A DNA stretch of 64,000 nt from Betaproteobacteria bacterium (GTDB lineage Bacteria > Pseudomonadota > Gammaproteobacteria > Burkholderiales > SG8-39). A model generated the notes under the pieces. It was not told the DNA's origin and did no database searches. It was given only the letters and a program-made list of their open reading frames with translations. The DNA is taken from contig VBCA01000024.1 in NCBI GenBank assembly GCA_005881575.1, forward strand, positions 1 to 64,000, given 5' to 3'. This document shows positions 54,592 to 63,821 of the stretch, in pieces; position 1 is the first letter of the stretch, and each line of letters begins with the position of its first letter. Made by a program: the position numbers and the translations under genes.

Positions 54592-55095
54592 GTGTTCGAA
54601 AATCATGGAAGGAAACTGACTGCCGCGCTGCTCGCGGGCGGCTTGCTCGGCGCAAGCTCGGTCTGGGCGCAGGCGCCCGGCGGAGCCGGCCCCGAGGGAA
54701 TGGGACCGATGCGCGATCTCGATCGGCTCCACAAGGAGCTGAATCTGAATGCGCAGCAGGAGGAGCTGTGGAAGAAGGCTGAAGCCGCGCAGCGCGAGCT
54801 CTTCCGCTCGGTGCGCGCCAAGCGCGAGGAGACGCGCGCGAAGCTGCGCGTCGAGATCGACAAGCCCGGCGCCGATCTCAAGCAATTCACGCAACTGCGC
54901 GACCAGCTGGGCGCCCAGATGCGCGCTCAGATGGAAGCGACGCAAAAGCAGGTGCGCGAGGCCTGGTTCGCCGTGTACGACACGCTCGATTCCGTGCAGA
55001 AGGAGAAGGTCAGGGTGGCGATCCGCGACGGCATGGACCGCATGAGCCGTATGGGGCGCCACCGCGACGGCCCGCGGGGTGAAATGCACGGCTAG
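54592..55095 (+). CDS. Spy/CpxP-like periplasmic protein
   Basis: A 167-residue exported helical protein. Signal peptide LTAALLAGGLLGASSVWAQ, then a helical domain with the LNLNAQQEELWKKAEAA motif resembling the LTxxQ repeats of Spy and CpxP, periplasmic stress chaperones. The end is rich in Met, Arg and His. The GTG at 54592 has AAGGAGA six bases upstream. Its upstream region contains tandem repeats fitting a two-component regulator, as expected for this family. Confidence 0.75.
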   Translation: MFENHGRKLTAALLAGGLLGASSVWAQAPGGAGPEGMGPMRDLDRLHKELNLNAQQEELWKKAEAAQRELFRSVRAKREETRAKLRVEIDKPGADLKQFTQLRDQLGAQMRAQMEATQKQVREAWFAVYDTLDSVQKEKVRVAIRDGMDRMSRMGRHRDGPRGEMHG

Positions 55096-56045
55096 GGCTG
55101 CGGCGCGGCCTGCGGCGCCGGGCTGACCTGGAAAAGCTGCGGCGATGACGGGGCGATCCCCGCCCGGATCCAGCGGGTCTGAGGAGAACCGAACACGACC
55201 ACGCGGGTGAAATTCTGCAGCGGCTGGCCGGTCGCTGGATCGGCGATCGGCTGATCGAGCTTGTAGAGGTGGGTATCGCCGTTCACGAACAGCACCGGCT
55301 TTCCGAACTTGAGCGCCAGATCGCGCAGAGCCTTGCGGAAATCGGCGAACCCGTCCGATCCCTTGCGCTGCATCTTTCCCTCGAAGTCGGGATCGCCCTG
55401 CGCGAAGATGAGCATTCCGGCGAGGCGGTGCCTTTCAGCCAGACGCACGCTGTCCTCCAGCCACGCGAATACCGCGGCCATGCGCGCCCGGTGCTCGGCG
55501 TCCATCGCGGGCGTCAGGCCGAGGTTGTTGTTGCTGCCCTGAACATTGATTCCGACGAAGAGCACGTCCGCCGCGATCCAGCGCAGGTGCTCGCGGTATT
55601 CCCCGTAGCGGCCCGATTGCCGCTCGAGCTTGAGGCTGCGGTTGGCGAGGCTCGTATCTCCGGATTCGAAGAGCTCGCGGAACTTGCCGAGGCGCTCCAG
55701 CGGATCGAAGCCGCTGCGGTGGCAGTCCACCCATTCGTTGTCGCCCGGAACAATCACGAACGGGTGCCTGAATTTCTCGAACTGGCGTTTCCTCGCCGCT
55801 AGCCACTCGTCGGTGCAGGGACCCTGGCCGCCGGTGATGTCGCCGACGTGGATGACGAAGGCGAGGTCCTCGCGATTCATCTCCTCGATCATGGCATCGA
55901 GCGCGGCAACCTCGGCCGCGGTGTAGGGCGTGTCGCCGATCAGCGCGAATGTGAGGCCGGCGCCGACGGCCGATGGCAGGGGACGGGGAAGGTGCGCCGT
56001 GCAGGCGGCGAGCGCAAGCAGCAGGACGAAGAGCAGCCGTGTCAC
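55092..56045 (-). CDS. Metallophosphoesterase lipoprotein
   Basis: A 317-residue calcineurin-type phosphoesterase. The N-terminus [12 protein letters not shown] is a lipoprotein signal. Metal-ligand motifs are [28 protein letters not shown] and [10 protein letters not shown]. The GTG at 56045 overlaps the mutS stop (GTGA), so this is translated with mutS, although a functional link is not evident. Substrate unknown. Confidence 0.85.
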   Translation of the reverse strand: MTRLLFVLLLALAACTAHLPRPLPSAVGAGLTFALIGDTPYTAAEVAALDAMIEEMNREDLAFVIHVGDITGGQGPCTDEWLAARKRQFEKFRHPFVIVPGDNEWVDCHRSGFDPLERLGKFRELFESGDTSLANRSLKLERQSGRYGEYREHLRWIAADVLFVGINVQGSNNNLGLTPAMDAEHRARMAAVFAWLEDSVRLAERHRLAGMLIFAQGDPDFEGKMQRKGSDGFADFRKALRDLALKFGKPVLFVNGDTHLYKLDQPIADPATGQPLQNFTRVVVFGSPQTRWIRAGIAPSSPQLFQVSPAPQAAPQP

Positions 56046-58624
56046 AGCCGCTTCAGTTTGTAGAGCAACTCCAGCGCCTCGCGCGGTGAGAGCTCGTCCG
56101 GGCTGACCGCGGCGAGCGCGTCGCGCAGCGTGTCGGATTCGGGAGGCGCGTCGGGCTCCGGTTTTCCGGAGGCGAAGAGGTCGTTTTGCCCGCCTTGCGT
56201 CAGGCTCGCCTCCTCGAGCATCTGCAGATATCGCCGCGCGTTGCGGATCACGTTCTTCGGCACGCCGGCGAGCTGCGCGACCTGCAGACCGTAGCTCCGC
56301 GAGGCCGGGCCTTCCTCGACCGCGTGCAGGAAGACGATGGTGTCCTTGTGCTCGACCGCGTCGAGGTGGACGTTCACCGCCTGCTTGTATTCGAGCGCGA
56401 GGCGCGTCATCTCGAAGTAGTGGGTGGCGAATAGCGTGAGCGACTTGTTCCGCTCGAGCAGCTGGCGCGTGATCGCCCAGGCGAGCGCTAGGCCGTCGAA
56501 GGTAGAGGTGCCGCGCCCGACCTCGTCCATCAGCACCAGGCTCCTTTCGGTCGCGTTGTGCAGGATGTTGGCTGACTCGGTCATCTCGACCATGAAGGTC
56601 GAGCGCCCGCCAGCGAGATCGTCGGCCGCGCCCACGCGCGTGAAGATCTGGTCGATGGGCCCCAGGCGCGCCGCTTTCGCCGGGACGAACGAGCCCGCGT
56701 GCGCCATCAGCACGATGAGCGCCACCTGCCTCATATAGGTGGACTTGCCGCCCATATTGGGCCCGGTGATGAGGAGCAGCTGGCGCGAAGGCGCGAGCCG
56801 CGTGCCGTTGGCGATGAAGGGATCGATCTGTGCCTCGACGACCGGGTGGCGTCCAGCGTCGATCTCGATCACGATGTCTCCGGCGAATTCCGGCCTGCAA
56901 TAGTTGCGCTTCGATGACACGGCTGCGAAGCAGGCGAGCACGTCGAGCTGCGCGAGCGCCCGCGCGATACGCTGCAGGACCGGAACATGGGCGCCGAGCA
57001 GGTCGAGCAGCTCGTCGTAGAGCGTTTTTTCCAGGGCGAGCGCGCGGTCGCGCGCCGACAACGCCTTGTCCTCGAAAGCCTTCAGCTCGGGCGTGATGTA
57101 GCGCTCGGCGTTCTTGAGCGTCTGGCGGCGGCGGTAGTCGGCGGGCACCTTGGCGGCGTGGGCGTTGGTGATCTCGATGTAGAAACCGTGCACGCTGTTG
57201 TAGGCGACGCGCAGGTTGGGGATGCCGGTGCGGGCGCGCTCGCGGCTCTCGAGCTCCGCGAGGAAGGTCCCCGAGTCGGTTTGCAGCGCGCGCAGCTCGT
57301 CGAGCTCGCGGCTGTAGCCGTCGGCGATCACGCCGCCGTCGCGCACCATCGACGCGGGATCCTCCAGGACCGCGCGTTTCAACAGCGCGAGGCACTCGGC
57401 CGGGACTTCCAGATCGTCCAGCGTCTTAGCGAGCAGCGGCGCGCCGCGCGGAACGGCAGGCGCGAGCTCCGGCAGCAGCGCGAGGCTGTCGCGCAAGGAG
57501 GAGAGATCGCGCGGGCGGGCGTTCTTGAGCGCGATGCGCCCGGTGATGCGCTCGACGTCGGCGAAGCGGCGCAGCAGCTTCGCGATCCCCGCGTGCGCCT
57601 CGGCGAGGGCGGCGACGGCTTCAAGGCGCTCATTCAGCGCAGAATGATCGCGAAGGGGGTGGTGCAGCCAGTGGCGCAGCAGCCGGCTGCCCATTCCGGT
57701 CGCGCATGCGTCGAGCACCGAAAACAGCGTGGGCGCCGGCTCGCCGCGCAGCGTCTCGGTCAGCTCGAGGTTCCTGCGCGTCGCCGCGTCCATGCGCAGG
57801 TACTCGCTCGCGCGCTCCGGGATCACCGCCGCGACGTGGGCGAGCGCCTGCCCTTGCGTCTTTCTCGCGTACTCGAGCAAGGCGCCTGCGGCTCCGATCG
57901 CGGGCTCCAGGTCCTCGCAGCCGTAGCCGGCGAGGGTCGCGGCTCCGAGCTGTTTGAGGAGGATCTTCCGCCCGGCATCGAAATCGAAATGCCATTCGGG
58001 GAGCCGGGTCACTGCGAAGCCGCTCAGGGTCGATCCCTCGGCCGCCAGGATTTCCGCCGGGGCGATGCGGCGCAATTCGTTTTCGAGAAGGTGCGGCGCA
58101 ATCTCGGTGACGCGCAGCTCGCCGCTTGCGAGATTGAGCCACGCGAGTCCCTCCGCGCCCTTCGTGCGAGAGAGGGCGAGCAAGATGTTGTCGGCTTTTT
58201 CCTCCAGCAGCTCCGAATCGGTGAGCGTCCCGGGGGTGACGATGCGCGTCACCTGCCGGTCCACCGGCCCCTTCGAAGTCGCCGGATCGCCGACCTGCTC
58301 GCAGATCGCGACCGACTCGCCGATACGCACCAGCTTCGCGAGATATTGGTCCACCGCGTGATAAGGCACGCCCGCCATCTTGATCGGCGCGCCGGCCGAG
58401 ACGCCGCGCGTGGTGAGGGTGAGATCGAGCAGGCGCGAAGCGCGCTCGGCGTCCTCGTAGAACATCTCGTAGAAATCGCCCATGCGGTAGAAGAGCAGGA
58501 TGTCCGGGTACTGCGCCTTCAGGCGCAGGTACTGCTGCATCATGGCCGTGGTACCCGGAAGATCTGGCGAGGGCGTTTGATTTCCGGTGTTGCTGCTGTG
58601 GGTTACGATATTTCGGCGCTCCAT
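56042..58624 (-). CDS. mutS: DNA mismatch repair protein MutS
   Basis: An 860-residue mismatch recognition ATPase. The mismatch-reading Phe-x-Glu is in [13 protein letters not shown]. The ATPase has Walker [15 protein letters not shown], Walker [18 protein letters not shown] and the [10 protein letters not shown] segment. Length is typical. The ATG at 58624 gives about 25 residues before the conserved start; a downstream start is possible. It is divergent from the small antitoxin-like ORF. Confidence 0.97.
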   Translation of the reverse strand: MERRNIVTHSSNTGNQTPSPDLPGTTAMMQQYLRLKAQYPDILLFYRMGDFYEMFYEDAERASRLLDLTLTTRGVSAGAPIKMAGVPYHAVDQYLAKLVRIGESVAICEQVGDPATSKGPVDRQVTRIVTPGTLTDSELLEEKADNILLALSRTKGAEGLAWLNLASGELRVTEIAPHLLENELRRIAPAEILAAEGSTLSGFAVTRLPEWHFDFDAGRKILLKQLGAATLAGYGCEDLEPAIGAAGALLEYARKTQGQALAHVAAVIPERASEYLRMDAATRRNLELTETLRGEPAPTLFSVLDACATGMGSRLLRHWLHHPLRDHSALNERLEAVAALAEAHAGIAKLLRRFADVERITGRIALKNARPRDLSSLRDSLALLPELAPAVPRGAPLLAKTLDDLEVPAECLALLKRAVLEDPASMVRDGGVIADGYSRELDELRALQTDSGTFLAELESRERARTGIPNLRVAYNSVHGFYIEITNAHAAKVPADYRRRQTLKNAERYITPELKAFEDKALSARDRALALEKTLYDELLDLLGAHVPVLQRIARALAQLDVLACFAAVSSKRNYCRPEFAGDIVIEIDAGRHPVVEAQIDPFIANGTRLAPSRQLLLITGPNMGGKSTYMRQVALIVLMAHAGSFVPAKAARLGPIDQIFTRVGAADDLAGGRSTFMVEMTESANILHNATERSLVLMDEVGRGTSTFDGLALAWAITRQLLERNKSLTLFATHYFEMTRLALEYKQAVNVHLDAVEHKDTIVFLHAVEEGPASRSYGLQVAQLAGVPKNVIRNARRYLQMLEEASLTQGGQNDLFASGKPEPDAPPESDTLRDALAAVSPDELSPREALELLYKLKRL

Positions 58625-58634
58625 CTCGCTCGTC

Positions 58635-58705
58635 AGTCCCTGTCGACAGTTGCGGGGTTCATGTTGCAGTAGGTGGACCGACCTTGCAAGCTACTCAGGA
58701 AAACT
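58635..58705 (+). repeat. Imperfect direct repeat, copy A
   Basis: Shares blocks AGTCCCTGT, CATGTTGCAG, TTGCAAG and ACTC in the same order and nearly the same spacing with copy B at 61689-61753. Copy A lies between mutS and the antitoxin-like ORF. Confidence 0.6.
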
Positions 58706-58712
58706 GGAGGCT

Positions 58713-58901
58713 ATGGCAAAAACTCAAAAATCAAAAAACGTGGAACGGGCGCGCAAAGCGCTCACCGTGGCGCACTGTGAGCGGCTGATCGAAGAACTGC
58801 GGGTCGACCCGAAGCTTGCCGCAGAGTACCTAAATGCGGCCGCGAAAGACGGCGATGCTAGGGTCTACCTCGCGGCGTTGAGAACTGTGGCACAGCGATA
58901 A
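58713..58901 (+). CDS. Truncated antitoxin-like protein (HTH antidote N-terminal part)
   Basis: A 62-residue protein. LAAEYLNAAAKDGDARVYL and AALRTVAQR match the N-terminal segment of addiction-module antidote proteins, but the helix-turn-helix that normally follows is missing: TAA stands directly after AQR. No toxin gene is adjacent. AACTGGAGG precedes the ATG at 58713. It may be a decayed antitoxin, or a short stand-alone regulator. Confidence 0.6.
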   Translation: MAKTQKSKNVERARKALTVAHCERLIEELRVDPKLAAEYLNAAAKDGDARVYLAALRTVAQR

Positions 58902-58950
58902 AGCATAGCGAGAGCATCGTTGGAAGCGCCCGTGCCACCACAGGCGCCAC

Positions 58951-60711
58951 TCAGATGTCGATCACCACGTCGCTCTGCGGCCGGGAGCAGCAGATCAGGA
59001 CATTTCCCTCCGCCGGTGGATCAAGCGGATCAGGCTGGTAGGTGACGGACCCAGAGATCAATCCGCTCTCGCAGTTGTGACAGACGCCGGTGCGGCACGA
59101 CCACCGGACGGGTACGTCACACGCTTCCGCCAGCTCGAGAAGACTCCGGTCTTCCTTACGCCACCGAACGGCGGTACCGCTCCGCGCGAAGGAGACTAGT
59201 GGCCCTGTGCCGGGGGACCCCGCCGGCTGATGCGGTGCGCGTACCGCCGCGGTGAACATACCGGGCATCAGAGAAGGGCCACCGGAAAAGATCTCGGAAT
59301 GGATGCGGCCCGGTGGCACACCCGAGGCGGCCAGGCCCGTGCTCAGGTCGCTGAGGAACGTCGATGGCCCGCAAATGTAGAAGTCGCCGTCTCGCGGGAC
59401 GCCAAGCTGGTCGAGGACCTCCAGTCCCACGCGACCGGTCGCGTCGTAATCCCGCCCCTGTCGATCATCGGCGGCTGGCCTGCTGTACCAAATCCGACTT
59501 CGCCCGCCAAGCATCCCGAGAAGCTGTCGCACCTCCGCGGCGAAGGAATGGGACTTGCCATCGCGTGCACCGTGCAGCCACCAGACCGCCCGAGGCGTAG
59601 CGCTCGCAGCCAGCGCATGCAGCATCGCGAGCACGGGTGTCGCGCCGATTCCCGCACTCAGGAGCACCACCGCCCAGTCGCCCGGCTGCAAGGTGAAGCT
59701 GCCTCTCGGTTCGCTGACATCAAGGACGTCGCCCGTTCGAACGTTGCTGCTCAGGTAGCTCCCCGAGGCGCCGTTTGGCTCCACCTTGACGCTGACGCGA
59801 TACTGCTCGTCGGAGAGCGGTCCGGAGAGTGAATAGCTCCGGAAGAGCAAAGGACCATCCGGCCTCGGGCGCAAACGCAGCACGACGAATTGGCCAGCGA
59901 GTGGAGTCGTAAGCCGCCTTCCGTCCGTCGGCTGCAGCGACAACGAGATCACGTCCACGCATTCGCGATCGATCCGCGAAACTCGCAACGAACGAAACCC
60001 AGGCTTCGCCGTGTGCGCAGCCGCTGCCGGCACCAGACCCGCGTTGCCCGTCGCGCCAGGGTGGGCATCCTGACTTCGTACCAACTCCTTGAAAGACCAC
60101 TGCCAACCTGGAGACAGCGCCGGGATTCGCAGCGCCCGCTCGAGCTGATCGCGAGGGTGTTGGGAGGAGTACAGCAGCGCATTGACCCGCGCTACGGTCA
60201 TGCGCTCCGGCCCTCGAGTGATCAGGAGGATCGGGTCACCGGCGCCGACCTCACCTTCCTCGAGGACGCGGAGGTAGAAGCCCGGCCGTCCGCTGGAGGT
60301 CAGGAGCGCTGCCATATGCGGCTCGTTCGTGCGAATCCCGACGCGGTAACAGGTGACTCTAGGCTGAGTCACCTCGAACAGAGCGGTCCCGATCCGGTAG
60401 CGGTCGCCGATGCACACCTCGTCATCCGGCAACCCCTCGATGGTGAAATTCTCGCCGAACTGCCCGTGGGTCAAATCGTGCCGGCCGAGCCGTTCCTCCC
60501 AGTAGCGATACGATTCGATCTGATAGACGAAGACCGCGCGCTGCTCCCCCCCGTGGCCGCGGAGATCGGCCTGCCCGTCGCCTTCGACGTTGAGCCGCTT
60601 GACGCCGCGACGGCCTTGTATGGGCTCCTTCCAGATGGCGGTGCGCACGATTCTTCCGCGCCACTCGATCTCGCGCGGCAACCCGACGTTGACCGAGAGC
60701 AACCGGGCCAT
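58951..60711 (-). CDS. MOSC domain fused to ferredoxin-reductase and 2Fe-2S domains
   Basis: A 586-residue three-domain oxidoreductase. Residues about 1-215 are a YiiM-like MOSC domain (GQFGENFTIEGL, RVTCYRVGIR), which handles sulfur carried by molybdenum cofactor proteins. Residues about 235-470 are an FAD/NAD reductase (FRSYSLSGPLSDEQY, LSAGIGATPVLAML). Residues about 495-586 are a plant-type 2Fe-2S ferredoxin with Cys in SCRTGVCHNCESG and LICCSRP. Such fusions may reduce a molybdenum or N-hydroxylated substrate; the exact reaction is unknown. It lies 10 bases downstream of the DUF427 gene. Confidence 0.88.
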   Translation of the reverse strand: MARLLSVNVGLPREIEWRGRIVRTAIWKEPIQGRRGVKRLNVEGDGQADLRGHGGEQRAVFVYQIESYRYWEERLGRHDLTHGQFGENFTIEGLPDDEVCIGDRYRIGTALFEVTQPRVTCYRVGIRTNEPHMAALLTSSGRPGFYLRVLEEGEVGAGDPILLITRGPERMTVARVNALLYSSQHPRDQLERALRIPALSPGWQWSFKELVRSQDAHPGATGNAGLVPAAAAHTAKPGFRSLRVSRIDRECVDVISLSLQPTDGRRLTTPLAGQFVVLRLRPRPDGPLLFRSYSLSGPLSDEQYRVSVKVEPNGASGSYLSSNVRTGDVLDVSEPRGSFTLQPGDWAVVLLSAGIGATPVLAMLHALAASATPRAVWWLHGARDGKSHSFAAEVRQLLGMLGGRSRIWYSRPAADDRQGRDYDATGRVGLEVLDQLGVPRDGDFYICGPSTFLSDLSTGLAASGVPPGRIHSEIFSGGPSLMPGMFTAAVRAPHQPAGSPGTGPLVSFARSGTAVRWRKEDRSLLELAEACDVPVRWSCRTGVCHNCESGLISGSVTYQPDPLDPPAEGNVLICCSRPQSDVVIDI

Positions 60712-60721
60712 CTGTGTAGCG

Positions 60722-61603
60722 TCAGGGATGAGCGAGGGCGCTGCCGCGCTTGAGCATCTCCTCGGGGTCCAGGCTTCGGTCGATTCCGTGCTCCTTGACG
60801 CCCTGGCCCGCCTCCAGAGAAAGCTTCTTGTCGTCGAGGAAAACGTCGATCACGTCCGGCTCGAAGGAGAGGAAATTGGAGACGCGCGCGACCTCGGGCC
60901 ACGCCCGCAAGTAAGACCACGCGGCCCTTTTGCGCTCGCCGATGTCGTAGTAGCTGGCCAGGCCCTTATAGGGGCAGAACGTCTGTCCCTCGGCGGGGAT
61001 CAGCGCGTTCTCGTCGATGTCCTGGCGCGGCACGTACCAGCGCGGCGCGAAACCAGACTCGTACAGCACGAGCGGCCGCTTGGTGTCGGCGACGATCCTC
61101 GCGCCGTCCTTCACGACGAGGTGGCGCGAGCTCTGGCGGATATCATTGCGGTGATACTGATCGGCGGCGTGGCCGACGATCCGATCGTCTTCCTCGTAGA
61201 AGGCATCCATCGCTCGCCAGGTGAACGCGACACGGCCCCGGAGCTCGCTCGCGTAATCGGGCAGAGCGGTGTACTGCCATGCGCCCCGGGTCGCACGCCG
61301 GTCGCCGACGGTCACGGTGAACCACTCGGTATCGCCGAAAGTGGGGGTCCGCGTGTTCGGTTTCTCGCCGACGAGGACGCCGGGGCGAACGTCGGCCAGC
61401 GGGAAGTACGCGACGGGGTAGCGGCCGGGCTCGTGGAGCACGAGCACGTCCTCGCTGTCGGCGATCCACTCCTCGGCGAACTTGACTCGCAGCCGTCTCC
61501 GAAGGGGCTCGGCGAACAGCAGTCGCTTCGGGAGCGGCTCGGGAGTGAGGAAGCGGCCCACCGAGACAGCGCTCAGAGGGCCTTGTTGCCAGGACAACCC
61601 CAT
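60722..61603 (-). CDS. Tandem DUF427 protein
   Basis: A 293-residue protein with two DUF427 beta-folds. One has FTVTVGDRRATRGAWQYTAL. The second has RIVADTKRPLVLYESGFAPR with YVPRQDIDENAL and TFCPYKGLASYYDI. The family is uncharacterised. Cysteine is rare apart from the FCPYKG motif. The gene is the first of a two-gene unit with the MOSC fusion and faces the iron-type binding protein across a 183-base gap that holds repeat copy B. Confidence 0.85.
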   Translation of the reverse strand: MGLSWQQGPLSAVSVGRFLTPEPLPKRLLFAEPLRRRLRVKFAEEWIADSEDVLVLHEPGRYPVAYFPLADVRPGVLVGEKPNTRTPTFGDTEWFTVTVGDRRATRGAWQYTALPDYASELRGRVAFTWRAMDAFYEEDDRIVGHAADQYHRNDIRQSSRHLVVKDGARIVADTKRPLVLYESGFAPRWYVPRQDIDENALIPAEGQTFCPYKGLASYYDIGERKRAAWSYLRAWPEVARVSNFLSFEPDVIDVFLDDKKLSLEAGQGVKEHGIDRSLDPEEMLKRGSALAHP

Positions 61604-61688
61604 AGTCGTGTTCCTTTCGTTCTGGTGCGCGAAATGAATGCCTCGAAGAGTACGAGCAGGTTACGATGTCATGCTCAGTAAGGGGATG

Positions 61689-61753
61689 AGTCCCTGTGGC
61701 GGAAACATGTTGCAGCACATGCGTGGATCTTTGCAAGACACTCGGACAAAAAT
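61689..61753 (+). repeat. Imperfect direct repeat, copy B
   Basis: The counterpart of copy A (58635-58705): AGTCCCTGT at 61689-61697, CATGTTGCAG at 61706-61715, TTGCAAG at 61731-61737 and ACTC at 61739-61742. The two copies bracket three genes. Copy B is in the leader of the next gene. Confidence 0.6.
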
Positions 61754-61786
61754 AGTAAGCCGAGAATTTATGACACGGAGCGGGCC

Positions 61787-62857
61787 ATGACGTGCTTCGG
61801 ATTCGACGGGACGACGGCTTTGGTCAAGCGGACCGTTGCTTTAGTTCTGCTTGCTGCGGGCGCAGTCGGTGCTGCCCAGGGACAGAGCCGCGCCGACGAG
61901 GCGGTCGCCCTGTACGACGGGCCCGACCGGGAGCAGCGCCTGATCGCCGGCGCGCACCGGGAAGGCGTTCTGACGTTCTACACTTCGCTCCATGAGCAGA
62001 ACTTGCCGCTGTTCTTGGCCGCGTTCGAAAGGAAATACGGCATCAAGGTGAAGACCTGGCGCTCGGGCGCCGACAAGGTGCTCCAGCGCGTCGTCACCGA
62101 AGCGGGCGCGGGCCGCTCCGAGGCCGACGCCGTACACGTCGGTTCCGGGGAGTTGGAAGCGATGCACCGCGAGCAGCTGCTGCAGCAGGTCAAATCGCCC
62201 TATCACCGGAATCTCCTCGCAGCCGCGATGCCGGCTCATCGGGAATGGGCGCCGACCTACCTTACCGTGTGGGTGCAGGCTTACAACACCAACGCCGTGA
62301 AGAAGGCGGACCTGCCCGGGAGCTGGCGGGATCTCGCCGATCCGCGGTGGAAGGGCAAGCTCGCCATCGAGGCGGGCGACGACGACTGGTTCGCGAAGAT
62401 GATGGAAGCGATGGGCGAGCCGAAGGCGCTCGCGCTGTTCCGCGACATCGTCGCGGCCAACGGCATCTCGGTGCGCAAGGGCCATTCGCTGCTCGGCAAC
62501 CTGGTCGTGTCGGGAGAAGTGCCGTTCGCGCTGGGGATGCACTACAACGTGTCCGAGTTCGCGAGGAAACAGGGTGCGCCGGTGGGCTGGGTCGCGCTGG
62601 AGCCGGTCGTCGCTCGCGCCAACGGCGTCGCCGTCGCACGCCGGGCGCCGCATCCGTACGCGGCGCTGCTCTTCTACGATTTCCTGATCGGCGACGAAGG
62701 CCAGCGGCTGTTCGCGCAGCGCGACTACGTGCCCGCGAGCGGCGCGGTACCGTCGCCGATGAAGATCGCGGACCTCAGGATCATCGATCCCGGCCCGGCG
62801 CTCGATGAGGCGCAGAAGTCGGAGAAGGTCTTCCGCGACGTCTTCCGCTACAGATAG
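61787..62857 (+). CDS. Iron-type ABC transporter substrate-binding protein
   Basis: A 356-residue periplasmic binding protein of the FutA/FbpA type. A signal peptide (ALVLLAAGAVGAAQGQ) is followed by GVLTFYTSLHEQNLPLFLAA, KYGIKVKTWRSGADKVLQR and SWRDLADPRWKGKLAIE. Conserved segments fit ferric iron or similar-anion receptors, but the metal-binding tyrosine pair is not confirmed by eye. No ABC permease or ATPase is adjacent in the window, so it is an orphan receptor here. Confidence 0.85.
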   Translation: MTCFGFDGTTALVKRTVALVLLAAGAVGAAQGQSRADEAVALYDGPDREQRLIAGAHREGVLTFYTSLHEQNLPLFLAAFERKYGIKVKTWRSGADKVLQRVVTEAGAGRSEADAVHVGSGELEAMHREQLLQQVKSPYHRNLLAAAMPAHREWAPTYLTVWVQAYNTNAVKKADLPGSWRDLADPRWKGKLAIEAGDDDWFAKMMEAMGEPKALALFRDIVAANGISVRKGHSLLGNLVVSGEVPFALGMHYNVSEFARKQGAPVGWVALEPVVARANGVAVARRAPHPYAALLFYDFLIGDEGQRLFAQRDYVPASGAVPSPMKIADLRIIDPGPALDEAQKSEKVFRDVFRYR

Positions 62858-63819
62858 CGCTGGACCTCCTGCAGGCTGGGCGGGAAGAACAGCTCCTCGA
62901 CCTCGGGTTTCGTCCTGATCATTCCCTGGTCGAACGCGTAGCGCACCACCGCCTCCAGCGCCTTGCGGTTGTCCTCCAGGTTGTACGGCCAGGGGTCCTT
63001 GCCGAGGATCGCCTGCTGCTCCTCGATCGCTTCGCGGGCCCAGGCCAGCGCGAGGTTGCGCGGGTCGCGCATGCGCTCGTAGCAAAGGTCCTTCGCCTTC
63101 TGGAACGCCCGCACTGTGCTGATCGCTACCCACGGATGCTCCTTGAGGATCTCGTCCCGGATCACGACCGCGTGCATGATCGGGAAGATACCAATTCTCC
63201 TGTAGTAGTCGCTCTCGGCTTTTTTCGTGTCGGGGAAGAGCAGTCCCACTTTCGGGGAGCGGGCGCGCACCGAGGGCAGCGTTTCCGGATAGATGGCCGC
63301 TTCCAGCTCGCCTTCCAGAAGCATCCGGTCGATGTCCTTTCCCTTCGCGACGCGGCGGACTCTCATCCACGCGGCCGGCTGAAATGGAACGTCCTCTTCC
63401 TCCTGGCACCACCATTCGATCGTCTTCAGATCGACGCCGTAGTGGTCCTGCAGGATGCCGCGCATCCACAGGCCGGCCGAATTCTGAAGGGTATCCAATC
63501 CCACCCTTTTCCCGTTGAGGTCGGCGGGCTGCTCGACGCCGCAATCCGTGCGCTTCACCACGTAGCCGTGGCGAAAACGGCGGTGCGGGAACACCGGGAT
63601 GGCGGTAAACGCCTTGGCGTTGTCGCGAGCGACCAGGTAGGCGACGAGAGAAAGCTCGCAGACGTCGAATTCCCGGTGGCGCAGCATGCGCCCGTGCCTC
63701 TCGGGCGAGGCCATGGTGAGGACGTTGAACTCGATGCCGGGAGCGGGCGCCTTGCCTTCGATCAGCGGAACCAGCAGATCGTAGGCTCCGCAGGCGAGCG
63801 AGAGCTTGAGCGCGGCCAT
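62848..63819 (-). CDS. 4,5-dihydroxyphthalate decarboxylase-like / NMT1-type solute-binding protein
   Basis: A 323-residue protein without a signal peptide, related to 4,5-dihydroxyphthalate decarboxylase and NMT1-type binding folds. Seen segments are LKLSLACGAYDLLVPLIEG, FDVCELSLVAYLVA, FPHRRFRHGYVVK and LNGKRVGLDTLQNSAG. Lack of an exporting signal fits a cytoplasmic decarboxylase-like enzyme rather than a receptor. The ATG at 63819 is chosen because the extension to 63867 is not family-like. It overlaps the previous gene tail to tail by 10 bases. Confidence 0.72.
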   Translation of the reverse strand: MAALKLSLACGAYDLLVPLIEGKAPAPGIEFNVLTMASPERHGRMLRHREFDVCELSLVAYLVARDNAKAFTAIPVFPHRRFRHGYVVKRTDCGVEQPADLNGKRVGLDTLQNSAGLWMRGILQDHYGVDLKTIEWWCQEEEDVPFQPAAWMRVRRVAKGKDIDRMLLEGELEAAIYPETLPSVRARSPKVGLLFPDTKKAESDYYRRIGIFPIMHAVVIRDEILKEHPWVAISTVRAFQKAKDLCYERMRDPRNLALAWAREAIEEQQAILGKDPWPYNLEDNRKALEAVVRYAFDQGMIRTKPEVEELFFPPSLQEVQRYL

Positions 63820-63821
63820 CG

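Noticed and set aside
58660-58690. Sigma-54 promoter in the direct-repeat copies
   Set aside because: TGG and GC elements are present, but the spacing is nine instead of ten bases in copy A and does not fit in copy B.
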